Shown here one piece after another: positions 1-6,649 of a stretch of DNA of 10,456 nt. Every line of letters starts with the position of its first letter. Positions within the stretch are counted from its first letter, which is position 1. The notes beneath the pieces are model-generated. The model saw only the letters and a program-made list of their open reading frames with translations, searched no databases and had not been told where the DNA came from. The stretch lies in NCBI GenBank assembly GCA_049601975.1, contig JBMYRC010000136.1, positions 1-10,456 on the forward strand, written 5' to 3'. Source of the stretch: UBA6544 sp049601975 (GTDB taxonomy: Bacteria > Pseudomonadota > Alphaproteobacteria > UBA8366). The translations under genes were made by a program, and so were the position numbers.

Positions 1-2054
1 GCTTCCAATTGTCCTTCTTGGGAGAGCGCCACGCCTTTTAAATGGTATAATTCAGGGTCGTCCGGTCGTCGTTGCAGTGCTTCTTCGTATCCAGAAATGG
101 CTAGATCGAACCGCCCTGCGTTGTGGTGTTCCATCGCCGTTCTGATTATCTCATCGGCATTGCCATCCTCAGCTTTGCGTTCGGAAGCTTCGGTTCTCGG
201 TGCGCTCTCGGTATTTACGTCGGAGTGGTGCTGAAGGGGGTCACCGCCGTTGCACCAGTTCCGCCACAGACGGCGATACTGATCCTCAACTTCCTTTGCG
301 TATAAGGTTGGATTTCCGAGTGGGCGGCTCGCGATTTCCGATCGAAGATTTGAGCGGGTATCACCCAGAACGATGGCATCGCTTGCGAGCTTTGTTGCGA
401 TGTTTATGTACTCCGTTTCCGAAGCAGCGACCCATTCATTGTGACCGCTGGCGAAAATGATTGAAGCGGCGATCCGACTTGCCGCTCCCTTTCCGCGGAT
501 GGCTACGACCGGCACACCCATCCACAATGTCTCCAATGTCGTGATGCCGCCATTATTGGGGAATGTGTCCAAAGCGATATCGACATTCCCCAATGTGGCA
601 AGGTGCTCGTACCATCGCGTTCGGCCGATGAGATCGACCTGGTCAATATTGATGTTCACGGCACGCATTCGATTGCGCATTTGAGACACGGCATCTTTGT
701 CGTCAAACGCGGTATTCTTTAATTGCAACCGGGAACCCGGCGTCTTTCGCAAGATATCCGACCACGCCGCAAGAGTTTGGTCGCTAATCTTCTCAATCCG
801 ATTCAGGCTCCCGAACGTCACGAAGCCGTTCGCCAGAACGGGTGAGGTCGTAACATCGGGTGCATCCTGAGGCGGTGCGAAGCTGATGCAGCAGGAAAGC
901 TCGACGACTTCCTCCGAGCAATGGCGCGCATCTTCTGGCGGCATTACCATATTATCGGCGAAAATGTAGTCCATCGCCTTCATACCCGTCCCTGTGCAAT
1001 GGCCCCAGGCAGATATTTGAATGGGTGCGGGGTGGCGTGCAAATACGGGAAGTCGATTGCCGGCGGAATGGCCGGCCAAATCAACCAAGATGTCGATTTC
1101 GTCCGCTTGAATATGCGCCAATAAATCCGCATCCGACATTCCCCACGCGGTTCGCCAAGCGTCAGCTGACGCTTCGAACTTCTCGGTAATGGAATCGCGG
1201 TGTGCGGACGTCATATAGCAATACGCATCAAAGGAATTGCGATCTCGCTCGAGAATGGATGGACTGAACGAAATAGCTGCTGAGTGATTGCGAAAATCTC
1301 CGGAAACATAACCGATACGGAGTTTCCGCTCCGGGTCTTTGGGATTCTTGAATTGCGGCGGTAAATCGGGTGACAAGGGATCGATGAACTTCTCGGCCCA
1401 TCGGCGTCGATCCATTTGTTGATCTTCGAAGCTCAAACGTGGATTGAAGTCGCGGACGAAAATCAAACCCGCATATGCAAGTTCGTAATCGGGGTTGATC
1501 GCCAAGGCACGGTGCAAGGCCGCCTCAGCATCATCGTTCCGACCCTGACGACGATAGATAGAGGCCAGGTTATTGATCGCTTCGTAATTATTTGGATCCA
1601 GCTTCAAGGCTCGATCGATCGTACTTTCCGCCTCTGACAATTTCCCCTTCTCAATGAGCAAGGCGCTGAAATTGACGTATACTCGGGCGTAATTCTTGTC
1701 GAGACGGATGGCCTTCCGGAATTCGATTTCCGCTTCTTCCAATTCGCCGATATTTAAAAGGACATTAGCGAAGTTTCCATGAAAGCTCGCCACCCCGCGT
1801 CGGAGCGCAATGGCTTCGCGCAGTGCTGCCACGGCTTCCTCGCTTCGCCCGTGTTGAAAAAGTAACAATCCTTTGAAGTGGAGTGCGTCCGCATCTTTCG
1901 GGTTTTCGGAGAGGAGTGTGTCATAGATCGCCTCCGCCTCCGCATGCCGACCCTCCATATGGGCTTGCCGCGCCACCGCCATGCGAGGATCTTGGGAAGC
2001 TTGCCCTTGTCGCTTCGCAGCTTTTGCTGCTTGACGGCGTTGTTGGCGATTCAT
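1..2054 (-). CDS. TPR / GT41 (SPINDLY-OGT-like) glycosyltransferase, C-terminus beyond window
   Basis: Partial protein, at least 684 residues, with no stop down to position 1. Five tetratricopeptide repeats occupy about residues 25-195 (typical ending A-x-x-L-x-P-x). A GT41 catalytic region follows at about 240-600: GYVSGDFRNH (248-257), DLAGHSAGNR with H329, an LKN lysine (K446), and NNGGITTLETLWMGVPVV from residue 500. These match the conserved His, Lys and nucleotide-sugar-binding positions of O-GlcNAc-transferase/SPINDLY relatives, so transfer of a sugar from a nucleotide donor to protein is expected; donor and acceptor are unknown. After a hydrophilic linker (about 605-633) a new TPR block starts (634-684), resembling the N-terminal one. 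The ATG lies 5 nt after the dehydrogenase stop, implying co-transcription; the ribosome-binding site (GGG just upstream) is weak. The cytoplasmic location is inferred from the absence of a signal peptide or membrane segment. Confidence 0.9.
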   Translation of the reverse strand, partial: MNRQQRRQAAKAAKRQGQASQDPRMAVARQAHMEGRHAEAEAIYDTLLSENPKDADALHFKGLLLFQHGRSEEAVAALREAIALRRGVASFHGNFANVLLNIGELEEAEIEFRKAIRLDKNYARVYVNFSALLIEKGKLSEAESTIDRALKLDPNNYEAINNLASIYRRQGRNDDAEAALHRALAINPDYELAYAGLIFVRDFNPRLSFEDQQMDRRRWAEKFIDPLSPDLPPQFKNPKDPERKLRIGYVSGDFRNHSAAISFSPSILERDRNSFDAYCYMTSAHRDSITEKFEASADAWRTAWGMSDADLLAHIQADEIDILVDLAGHSAGNRLPVFARHPAPIQISAWGHCTGTGMKAMDYIFADNMVMPPEDARHCSEEVVELSCCISFAPPQDAPDVTTSPVLANGFVTFGSLNRIEKISDQTLAAWSDILRKTPGSRLQLKNTAFDDKDAVSQMRNRMRAVNINIDQVDLIGRTRWYEHLATLGNVDIALDTFPNNGGITTLETLWMGVPVVAIRGKGAASRIAASIIFASGHNEWVAASETEYINIATKLASDAIVLGDTRSNLRSEIASRPLGNPTLYAKEVEDQYRRLWRNWCNGGDPLQHHSDVNTESAPRTEASERKAEDGNADEIIRTAMEHHNAGRFDLAISGYEEALQRRPDDPELYHLKGVALSQEGQLE

Positions 2055-2059
2055 CGGCC

Positions 2060-3232
2060 CTACCACGCCATCTCCAAAATTTCGATGACTTGAGCCGGGT
2101 CGATGATTTTCCGAGGGTTGGTCTGTATCCAACGGTCGTGCATCGAGGCTTCGGCAATAGCTTGAAATTGATCTTTCCAGACGTCGACATCCTGTAGGCG
2201 GGTTGGCATGCCAAGCCCGGCGATCAGGTCTCCAACCGCTTGCGCGGCGGGCTCGCCCGCTCGCCCCAATGTCTCGCTGACGACCGCTTGCTGGTCGCCG
2301 TTTACGGACTCATTCCAAGACAGGACGCTCGGCAGCATAACGCAGGAAGTATAGCCGTGCGGCACATTGGCCGTGCCGCCCAACATGTGGCCGATGCCAT
2401 GGCTCGCACCTTTGGTAACACCGGCAGCACCACCGATCATCGACATCCAAGCGCCGATCTGACAATCGAGCCGGGCATCCAGGTCCGAAGGGTCGGCCTT
2501 GCAACGCGGCAGACCGGAGGCCAGTAATCTTAGAGCATGCCGGGCCGTGCCTTCGACATAAGGCTGCAGATTAATAGAGCATAAATCCTCGACCACGTGA
2601 TCGACCGCGCGCACACCAGTCGACAGCCAGAGCCATTCCGGCGTGTGCATGGTGATTTCCGGATCGAGGATGACGACTTGGGGTGCCAGTAGAGGGTGGC
2701 GGAACATCTGCTTCATCTTCGCTCTGGAATCCGTGCAACCTGCACCGGATGCGAACTCTCCGGCGGATAAGGTGGTTGGCACGAAGATCGATCGCACGGT
2801 CGGTGCCTTCAGGTCCGGGTGCAGAATACTACCGTCGGGTTTACTGATTGAGCGGAGCCGATCGACCTCTTCGTAGTTCACCGTGTCGTTGGCGAGGCAG
2901 AGGCAAACCATCTTTGCGGCGTCCGTCGGCGTGCCACCGCCGACGGTAAGGATTAAATCCGCATCCGCGGCCCGGGCCTCGGTGGTGGCCTCCAGCACGT
3001 CGTCCCGTTGCACGTGCGGTCGCAAGCGATCGAATACGCCCGCGATGCGCCCGCCCATCGCGGCTTGAAGCCGAGAAAGGCAATCGGTCTCGCGCGTGAG
3101 CGTTCCGCTCGCTAGGACATAAATCCGCGACTTGCCGAGACGGTCGGCCTCCGCCAGCACGGCGTCGACGAAGGGTGTACCGAAGACAACCCGTTCGATA
3201 TCCGGATATGTGAAGACGCCTTGTTGCGGCAT
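2060..3232 (-). CDS. Iron-containing alcohol dehydrogenase family protein (maleylacetate-reductase-like)
   Basis: 390 residues, the usual length for the Fe-ADH family (PF00465). The N-terminal NAD(P)-binding part carries GGGTPTDAAK (98-107); PTTLSAGEF (152-160) follows, then the C-terminal helical metal domain with GVRAVDH (206-212), ASHGIGH (276-282) and VPHG (290-293). By comparison with E. coli FucO ligands (D196, H200, H263, H277), H212, H278 and H292 are kept, but the Asp position is Arg208, with Asp211 nearby. The family reduces or oxidises alcohols, aldehydes or oxo-acids with NAD(P)H; the substrate cannot be read from the sequence. The start is supported by a GGGGGGA Shine-Dalgarno sequence about 5 nt upstream. 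It lies 22 nt after the DUF4169 gene and 5 nt before the GT41 gene, so it is probably in the same transcript. Confidence 0.88.
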   Translation of the reverse strand: MPQQGVFTYPDIERVVFGTPFVDAVLAEADRLGKSRIYVLASGTLTRETDCLSRLQAAMGGRIAGVFDRLRPHVQRDDVLEATTEARAADADLILTVGGGTPTDAAKMVCLCLANDTVNYEEVDRLRSISKPDGSILHPDLKAPTVRSIFVPTTLSAGEFASGAGCTDSRAKMKQMFRHPLLAPQVVILDPEITMHTPEWLWLSTGVRAVDHVVEDLCSINLQPYVEGTARHALRLLASGLPRCKADPSDLDARLDCQIGAWMSMIGGAAGVTKGASHGIGHMLGGTANVPHGYTSCVMLPSVLSWNESVNGDQQAVVSETLGRAGEPAAQAVGDLIAGLGMPTRLQDVDVWKDQFQAIAEASMHDRWIQTNPRKIIDPAQVIEILEMAW

Positions 3233-3254
3233 GATTTCCCCCCGCTTCGATGAT

Positions 3255-3437
3255 TTAACTGTCGTCGTCGATCTGCTTATCGTCCAACGAACGCTTCAGT
3301 TCGTCCCGCCTGCGATTATCGCGTTCGACTTCTGCTTTCGTCCGTCCGTGCTTGCGCCGGTTGGCGGCAGCCTTTTCGGATTTCTCCTGGCGAGCTTTGC
3401 CTTTTCGGAATTCGCGAAGATTGACGACATCGCCCAT
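3255..3437 (-). CDS. DUF4169 family small protein
   Basis: 60 residues, highly charged (Arg/Lys/Glu/Asp rich), with no membrane segment or signal peptide. The start MGDVVNLREFRKGKAR and the internal ANRRKHGRTKAE pattern (about residues 25-36) match my memory of DUF4169, a small alphaproteobacterial family of unknown function. The ATG at 3437 lies 2 nt after the moaE stop. An in-frame ATG at 3473 would add 12 residues inside moaE and lacks family support, so I chose the shorter form. It is predicted to be mostly helical. Co-transcription with moaE is likely, but nothing in the sequence ties it to molybdenum cofactor work. No function is assigned. Confidence 0.8.
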   Translation of the reverse strand: MGDVVNLREFRKGKARQEKSEKAAANRRKHGRTKAEVERDNRRRDELKRSLDDKQIDDDS

Positions 3438-3439
3438 GA

Positions 3440-3916
3440 TTATTCCGCTACGCCCTTGCCTGGCCGCTCCCAACGCTCAGCGGCGCGGTCATCGGCGACT
3501 TTTGCCTCGACCCAGCGCGCGCCTTCATTCTGGGTGTCTTCGAGCTTCCAAAACGGGGCTTTGGTTTTCAGCCAGTCGATCAAGAAAGCGCAGGAATCGA
3601 ATGCCGCTTGGCGGTGCGCGCTCGCGGTGGCGACCAGGACGATTTGGTCTCCTGGTTCCAGTCGGCCGTAGCGATGCACGATTAAGCTGGCCTCCAGTGG
3701 CCAACGGTCGTTCGCTTCTGCCTCTATTTCTCTTAGCATTTTCTCTGTCATGCCGGGATAGTGCTCCAGCGTCATGGCTTTCAGTGCGTCCTCTCCGCCC
3801 AGATCGCGCACGAGCCCGACGAAACTGGTCATTCCGCCGATCGCGGTATTCCCGGTGGTCAGCGCGGAGAGTTCCGCACCGACGTCGAAGTCTTCGCTTT
3901 GGACCTTCACTACCAT
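3440..3916 (-). CDS. moaE: Molybdopterin synthase catalytic subunit MoaE
   Basis: 158 residues. MoaE is the large subunit of molybdopterin synthase; it binds cyclic pyranopterin monophosphate and receives sulfur from the thiocarboxylated tail of MoaD to make the dithiolene of molybdopterin in the cytoplasm. Visible family motifs are SFVGLVRD (31-38, with the conserved Arg37), LEHYPGM (50-56), SAHR (99-102) and KTKAPFWK (117-124). K117 and K124 match the two active-site lysines of E. coli MoaE (K119, K126), with the same 7-residue spacing. The start codon lies 3 nt after the moaD stop, and its Shine-Dalgarno sequence is formed by the last moaD codons. This is the expected stoichiometric partner of the preceding moaD. 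Confidence 0.96.
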   Translation of the reverse strand: MVVKVQSEDFDVGAELSALTTGNTAIGGMTSFVGLVRDLGGEDALKAMTLEHYPGMTEKMLREIEAEANDRWPLEASLIVHRYGRLEPGDQIVLVATASAHRQAAFDSCAFLIDWLKTKAPFWKLEDTQNEGARWVEAKVADDRAAERWERPGKGVAE

Positions 3917-3919
3917 GGC

Positions 3920-4171
3920 CTATCCCCCTGTCATCGGCGGGAAGATCGCGACTTCGTCCCCCTGGGCGACCGGGGCGTCAGGCTCGGCGAATTCTTGGTT
4001 GACGGCGACCCGGATCGAATCGAAATCAGAGAGGGCTTCGGCAAAGTTCTCGTTCCGCTCCTTCAGCCATTCGATTAAGCCCGCGACATTGGTAATATGG
4101 GACGGCATTTCAACTTCTTCTGAATCGATACCCGTCTTCTGCCGCAACCATGCAAAGTAAAGAATTCTCAT
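3920..4171 (-). CDS. moaD: Molybdopterin synthase sulfur carrier subunit MoaD
   Basis: 83 residues, with a ubiquitin-like fold expected. The protein starts MRILYFAWLRQKTG and ends in the diagnostic Gly-Gly (82-83), whose terminal carboxylate is adenylated (by MoeB) and thiolated so that sulfur can be passed to MoaE. The segment GDEVAIFPPMTGG at the C-terminus is typical of the family. The start overlaps the moeA stop as ATGA (4168-4171), a sign of translational coupling. A moeB gene is not in the window. The tail is intact, so the protein should be functional. Confidence 0.96.
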   Translation of the reverse strand: MRILYFAWLRQKTGIDSEEVEMPSHITNVAGLIEWLKERNENFAEALSDFDSIRVAVNQEFAEPDAPVAQGDEVAIFPPMTGG

Positions 4172-5436
4172 GCAAAAACCTCATTAAAGGGCAGAAAGTC
4201 GACCATGTTGCCGGATTCCAGGGACGTCATGTTTTCCGGCAATTCCACCAATCCGTCGGCGCCGACCAGTGAGGACAGAACGCCGGCACCACTGGCGCCA
4301 TGTTTTTGGGCGCGCGATATACCGTCGGCACCAGTGAAGAGGCGTGCGCGGACATATTCCCGGCGGTCGAGCTTCTTCCTATGGCTGAAGTCCGCCGGAA
4401 CCTGATAGACGGTCGGCGCAATTTCCATTGCCCCACCCAGGCGTAATGCGAGGGGGCGACCGATCAACAGGAAAGTCACCATCGCAGCCACCGGATTCCC
4501 GGGCAGCCCGACGAATGCCGCCGTCCGATCACCGGCGCGTATCTGACCGAGCGAGACCGGTCGTCCCGGTTTGATGGCAAGCCGCCAAAAATGGAGCGTG
4601 CCGTTGTCTTGCACTGCCTTACGCACATGATCTTCTTCGCCGACAGACATGCCGCCGCTGGTGACGATGAGGTCATGGTTGGTGGCGGCTTGGCGGATGG
4701 CATTTCCGATTTTCTCGGGTCGGTCCGGTAGAATACCAAGATCTTCAACAACGCAGCCGAGCCGTTCCAGCGCGGTGATCGCGATGAATCGGTTAGAATC
4801 GTAAATTTTGCCTGGGCTCAAGTCGGTGCCAGGCTCACCGACCTCGTCGCCGGTGGAGAAGACCGCGACGGAAATTTTTTGATAGACCTGCAATTCAGTG
4901 CGGCCGACCGCTGCCGCCATGCCAATTTCTTGCGGGCGCAAGCGCAAGCCTCGCCTGAGCACAATTTGACCGGCGGTGACATCTTCGCCGGCGGTGCGGC
5001 AATTGGCACCCGATTTAATACCGGGTGCGATGGTCACGATGCCGTCTTGCTCCGTGCAGTCTTCTTGCATCATGACTGTCTCGGGTCCGGTCGGCATCGG
5101 CGCGCCGGTGAAGATGCGGATGGCTTCTCCCGGTTTGGCCGCGCGCCCCAAGGGATGTCCGGCGGCGGCACGGCCGCCCACGGGCAGGCTTGTCGGCTGA
5201 TCGGAGTGAAGGTCCGAAAAATGTACGGCATAGCCGTCGACCGCCGAATTCGCGTGCGGTGGAACATTGATGGATGACGTAACGTCTTCGGCTAGGATAC
5301 GGCCGCTTGCGGCACGGAGTGGAACACGTACTTTGTCAGCAACCGGAGTGACCTGGGCCGCGAGTATGTCGAGCGCCTCCGATGTGGTGATCAATCTCTC
5401 CGCGCCCGCGAAGCAATCGTCACTAAGCTGCGCCAT
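4168..5436 (-). CDS. moeA: Molybdopterin molybdenumtransferase MoeA
   Basis: 422 residues, normal for MoeA. The enzyme inserts molybdate into adenylylated molybdopterin to make active Mo cofactor. Visible motifs: PPHANSAVDGYAV (59-71; D67 matches the conserved Asp of NSAMDGYA), IRIFTGAPMP (106-115), VFSTGDEVGEPG (192-203), VTSGGMSVGEEDHV (258-271, with D269) and GLPGNPVAAMVTF (310-322). The N-terminus MAQLSDDCF is a common alphaproteobacterial MoeA start, which supports the ATG at 5436 even though AGAGGA abuts it with almost no spacer. It begins 4 nt after the mobB stop and overlaps moaD by 4 nt, so the four cofactor genes are tightly coupled. Confidence 0.97.
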   Translation of the reverse strand: MAQLSDDCFAGAERLITTSEALDILAAQVTPVADKVRVPLRAASGRILAEDVTSSINVPPHANSAVDGYAVHFSDLHSDQPTSLPVGGRAAAGHPLGRAAKPGEAIRIFTGAPMPTGPETVMMQEDCTEQDGIVTIAPGIKSGANCRTAGEDVTAGQIVLRRGLRLRPQEIGMAAAVGRTELQVYQKISVAVFSTGDEVGEPGTDLSPGKIYDSNRFIAITALERLGCVVEDLGILPDRPEKIGNAIRQAATNHDLIVTSGGMSVGEEDHVRKAVQDNGTLHFWRLAIKPGRPVSLGQIRAGDRTAAFVGLPGNPVAAMVTFLLIGRPLALRLGGAMEIAPTVYQVPADFSHRKKLDRREYVRARLFTGADGISRAQKHGASGAGVLSSLVGADGLVELPENMTSLESGNMVDFLPFNEVFA

Positions 5437-5440
5437 TCCT

Positions 5441-5944
5441 CTACGATCCGTTCAAGTTGCAATGCGCTATGACGAAATCCGCGATGCTAGGGATGTCGCC
5501 GAGATTCAGTACCGGTCGATTAATATCGGATAGCGCGCTGTCGCATGCAATCGCGACGATACTGTCATCTTCTGGGGCCAAAAGGTTTTTGCCGACGGAT
5601 GCTCGATAGACTTCAAGCTTTTCGTGGGGATAACTCTTGAAGCCTTCGATAAGTAGCAGGTCGACCGGTGCCATCTTGGCGACGAGGGTGTCGAAATCGG
5701 GTTCGTCTTTCCCGCGATTCTCATGCATCAGCGCCCAGCGATCCACTGAAGTCACCATCACTTCACTCGCGCCGGCCTTGCGATGCTCATATGAATCCTT
5801 TCCCGGTGTATCGATGTCGAAGCGATGATGCGCATGTTTGATCGTCGAGACCGAGATGCCGCGTCCGGTCAAATTTGGGATCAGCCGGGTCAAAAGGGTC
5901 GTCTTGCCACTGCCGCTCCACCCTGCGAGGCCGAATATCTTCAT
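5441..5944 (-). CDS. mobB: Molybdopterin-guanine dinucleotide biosynthesis adapter GTPase MobB
   Basis: 167 residues, the typical MobB length. A P-loop at the N-terminus (GWSGSGKTT, 8-16) identifies a GTP-binding protein; IKHAHHRFDID (35-45) and the hydrophobic strand DLLLIEGFK (95-103, Walker-B-like, with the family's EGFK) place it in MobB. MobB binds GTP and assists MobA in attaching GMP to molybdopterin, supporting bis-MGD enzymes; its exact role is still loosely defined in the literature. No mobA is present here. The gene starts 12 nt after pgsA (GGA about 10 nt upstream of the ATG) and ends 4 nt before moeA. Confidence 0.94.
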   Translation of the reverse strand: MKIFGLAGWSGSGKTTLLTRLIPNLTGRGISVSTIKHAHHRFDIDTPGKDSYEHRKAGASEVMVTSVDRWALMHENRGKDEPDFDTLVAKMAPVDLLLIEGFKSYPHEKLEVYRASVGKNLLAPEDDSIVAIACDSALSDINRPVLNLGDIPSIADFVIAHCNLNGS

Positions 5945-5956
5945 TGCTTGATCCGG

Positions 5957-6577
5957 TTACTCCGCGCCGCCGGTGCGGCTGAGGCCGTCGGTCGGCTTCG
6001 CGGGTTGATTCTGTTCCTCGGGTGAGTCCTCATTCATGTGGCGCAGGCCGATGGCGAGATAGTCATATCCGGTAATCAGCGTTAGCACGGCGGCGGCCCA
6101 CAGTCCGACTTCTCCAATCGCGATGGCGGGAATCCAATCGGGAGAGGCAGTGCCGACGATAAGGAATCCAAGCGAAAACATTTGAATCGTGGTCTTCCAT
6201 TTGGCGAGACCGCTGACCGGAAGCCCGGTGCGCAGAGTCGCAAGAAACTCGCGCAGTCCGGAGACAAGAATCTCCCGCGCCAATATGACCACTGCGGCCA
6301 AGATCGCTAAACCAGTTATCCGACCGAACGCGCAGAGCATGAGAATCACCGAGGCGATCAGCAATTTATCCGCAACGGGGTCCAGGAACCGGCCAAAGCG
6401 TGATATTTCACCACGGGTGCGCGCTAAATAACCGTCGAAGAAATCCGTAATGCAGGCCGCAGCGTAGAGTCCAAGTGCTGTCCATCGCGCCCAGTCACCT
6501 TCCATCCAGAAAAGTCCGATGATCGGCAAGATCACCAGAATCCGGGAAAGTGTCAGTAAATTCGGAAGATTTATCAT
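5957..6577 (-). CDS. pgsA: CDP-diacylglycerol--glycerol-3-phosphate 3-phosphatidyltransferase
   Basis: 206 residues from the chosen start. This integral membrane enzyme makes phosphatidylglycerol phosphate from CDP-diacylglycerol and glycerol 3-phosphate. The CDP-alcohol phosphotransferase signature D-x2-D-G-x2-A-R-x8-G-x3-D-x3-D is complete at residues 45-70 (D45, D48, G49, A52, R53, G62, D66, D70). Several hydrophobic helices are visible (about 7-24, 31-45, 73-90, 94-110, 130-150, 155-180), and the tail is hydrophilic. I prefer the ATG at 6577 (MINLPNLLTLSR, the standard PgsA N-terminus) over one 10 codons upstream. A 72-nt gap separates it from uvrC, without a clear terminator or promoter. 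The uvrC-pgsA pairing is common in proteobacteria. Confidence 0.95.
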   Translation of the reverse strand: MINLPNLLTLSRILVILPIIGLFWMEGDWARWTALGLYAAACITDFFDGYLARTRGEISRFGRFLDPVADKLLIASVILMLCAFGRITGLAILAAVVILAREILVSGLREFLATLRTGLPVSGLAKWKTTIQMFSLGFLIVGTASPDWIPAIAIGEVGLWAAAVLTLITGYDYLAIGLRHMNEDSPEEQNQPAKPTDGLSRTGGAE

Positions 6578-6649
6578 CTCATATTCTACCGAGTTTGGCG
6601 CGCGCAATCACGCCGCTTCCAAGGCCTAAAGCTGCCGAAAGGGAAGATA

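Noticed and set aside
3132..4002. Long plus-strand open frames (179 and 216 codons) opposite the dehydrogenase, DUF4169 and moaE genes
   Set aside because: They are antisense to well-supported genes, are arginine/serine/proline rich, and resemble no family.
6578..6607. Upstream ATG for pgsA, adding MRAPNSVEYE
   Set aside because: The standard PgsA N-terminus begins MxNxPNxLTxxR, which matches the ATG at 6577.
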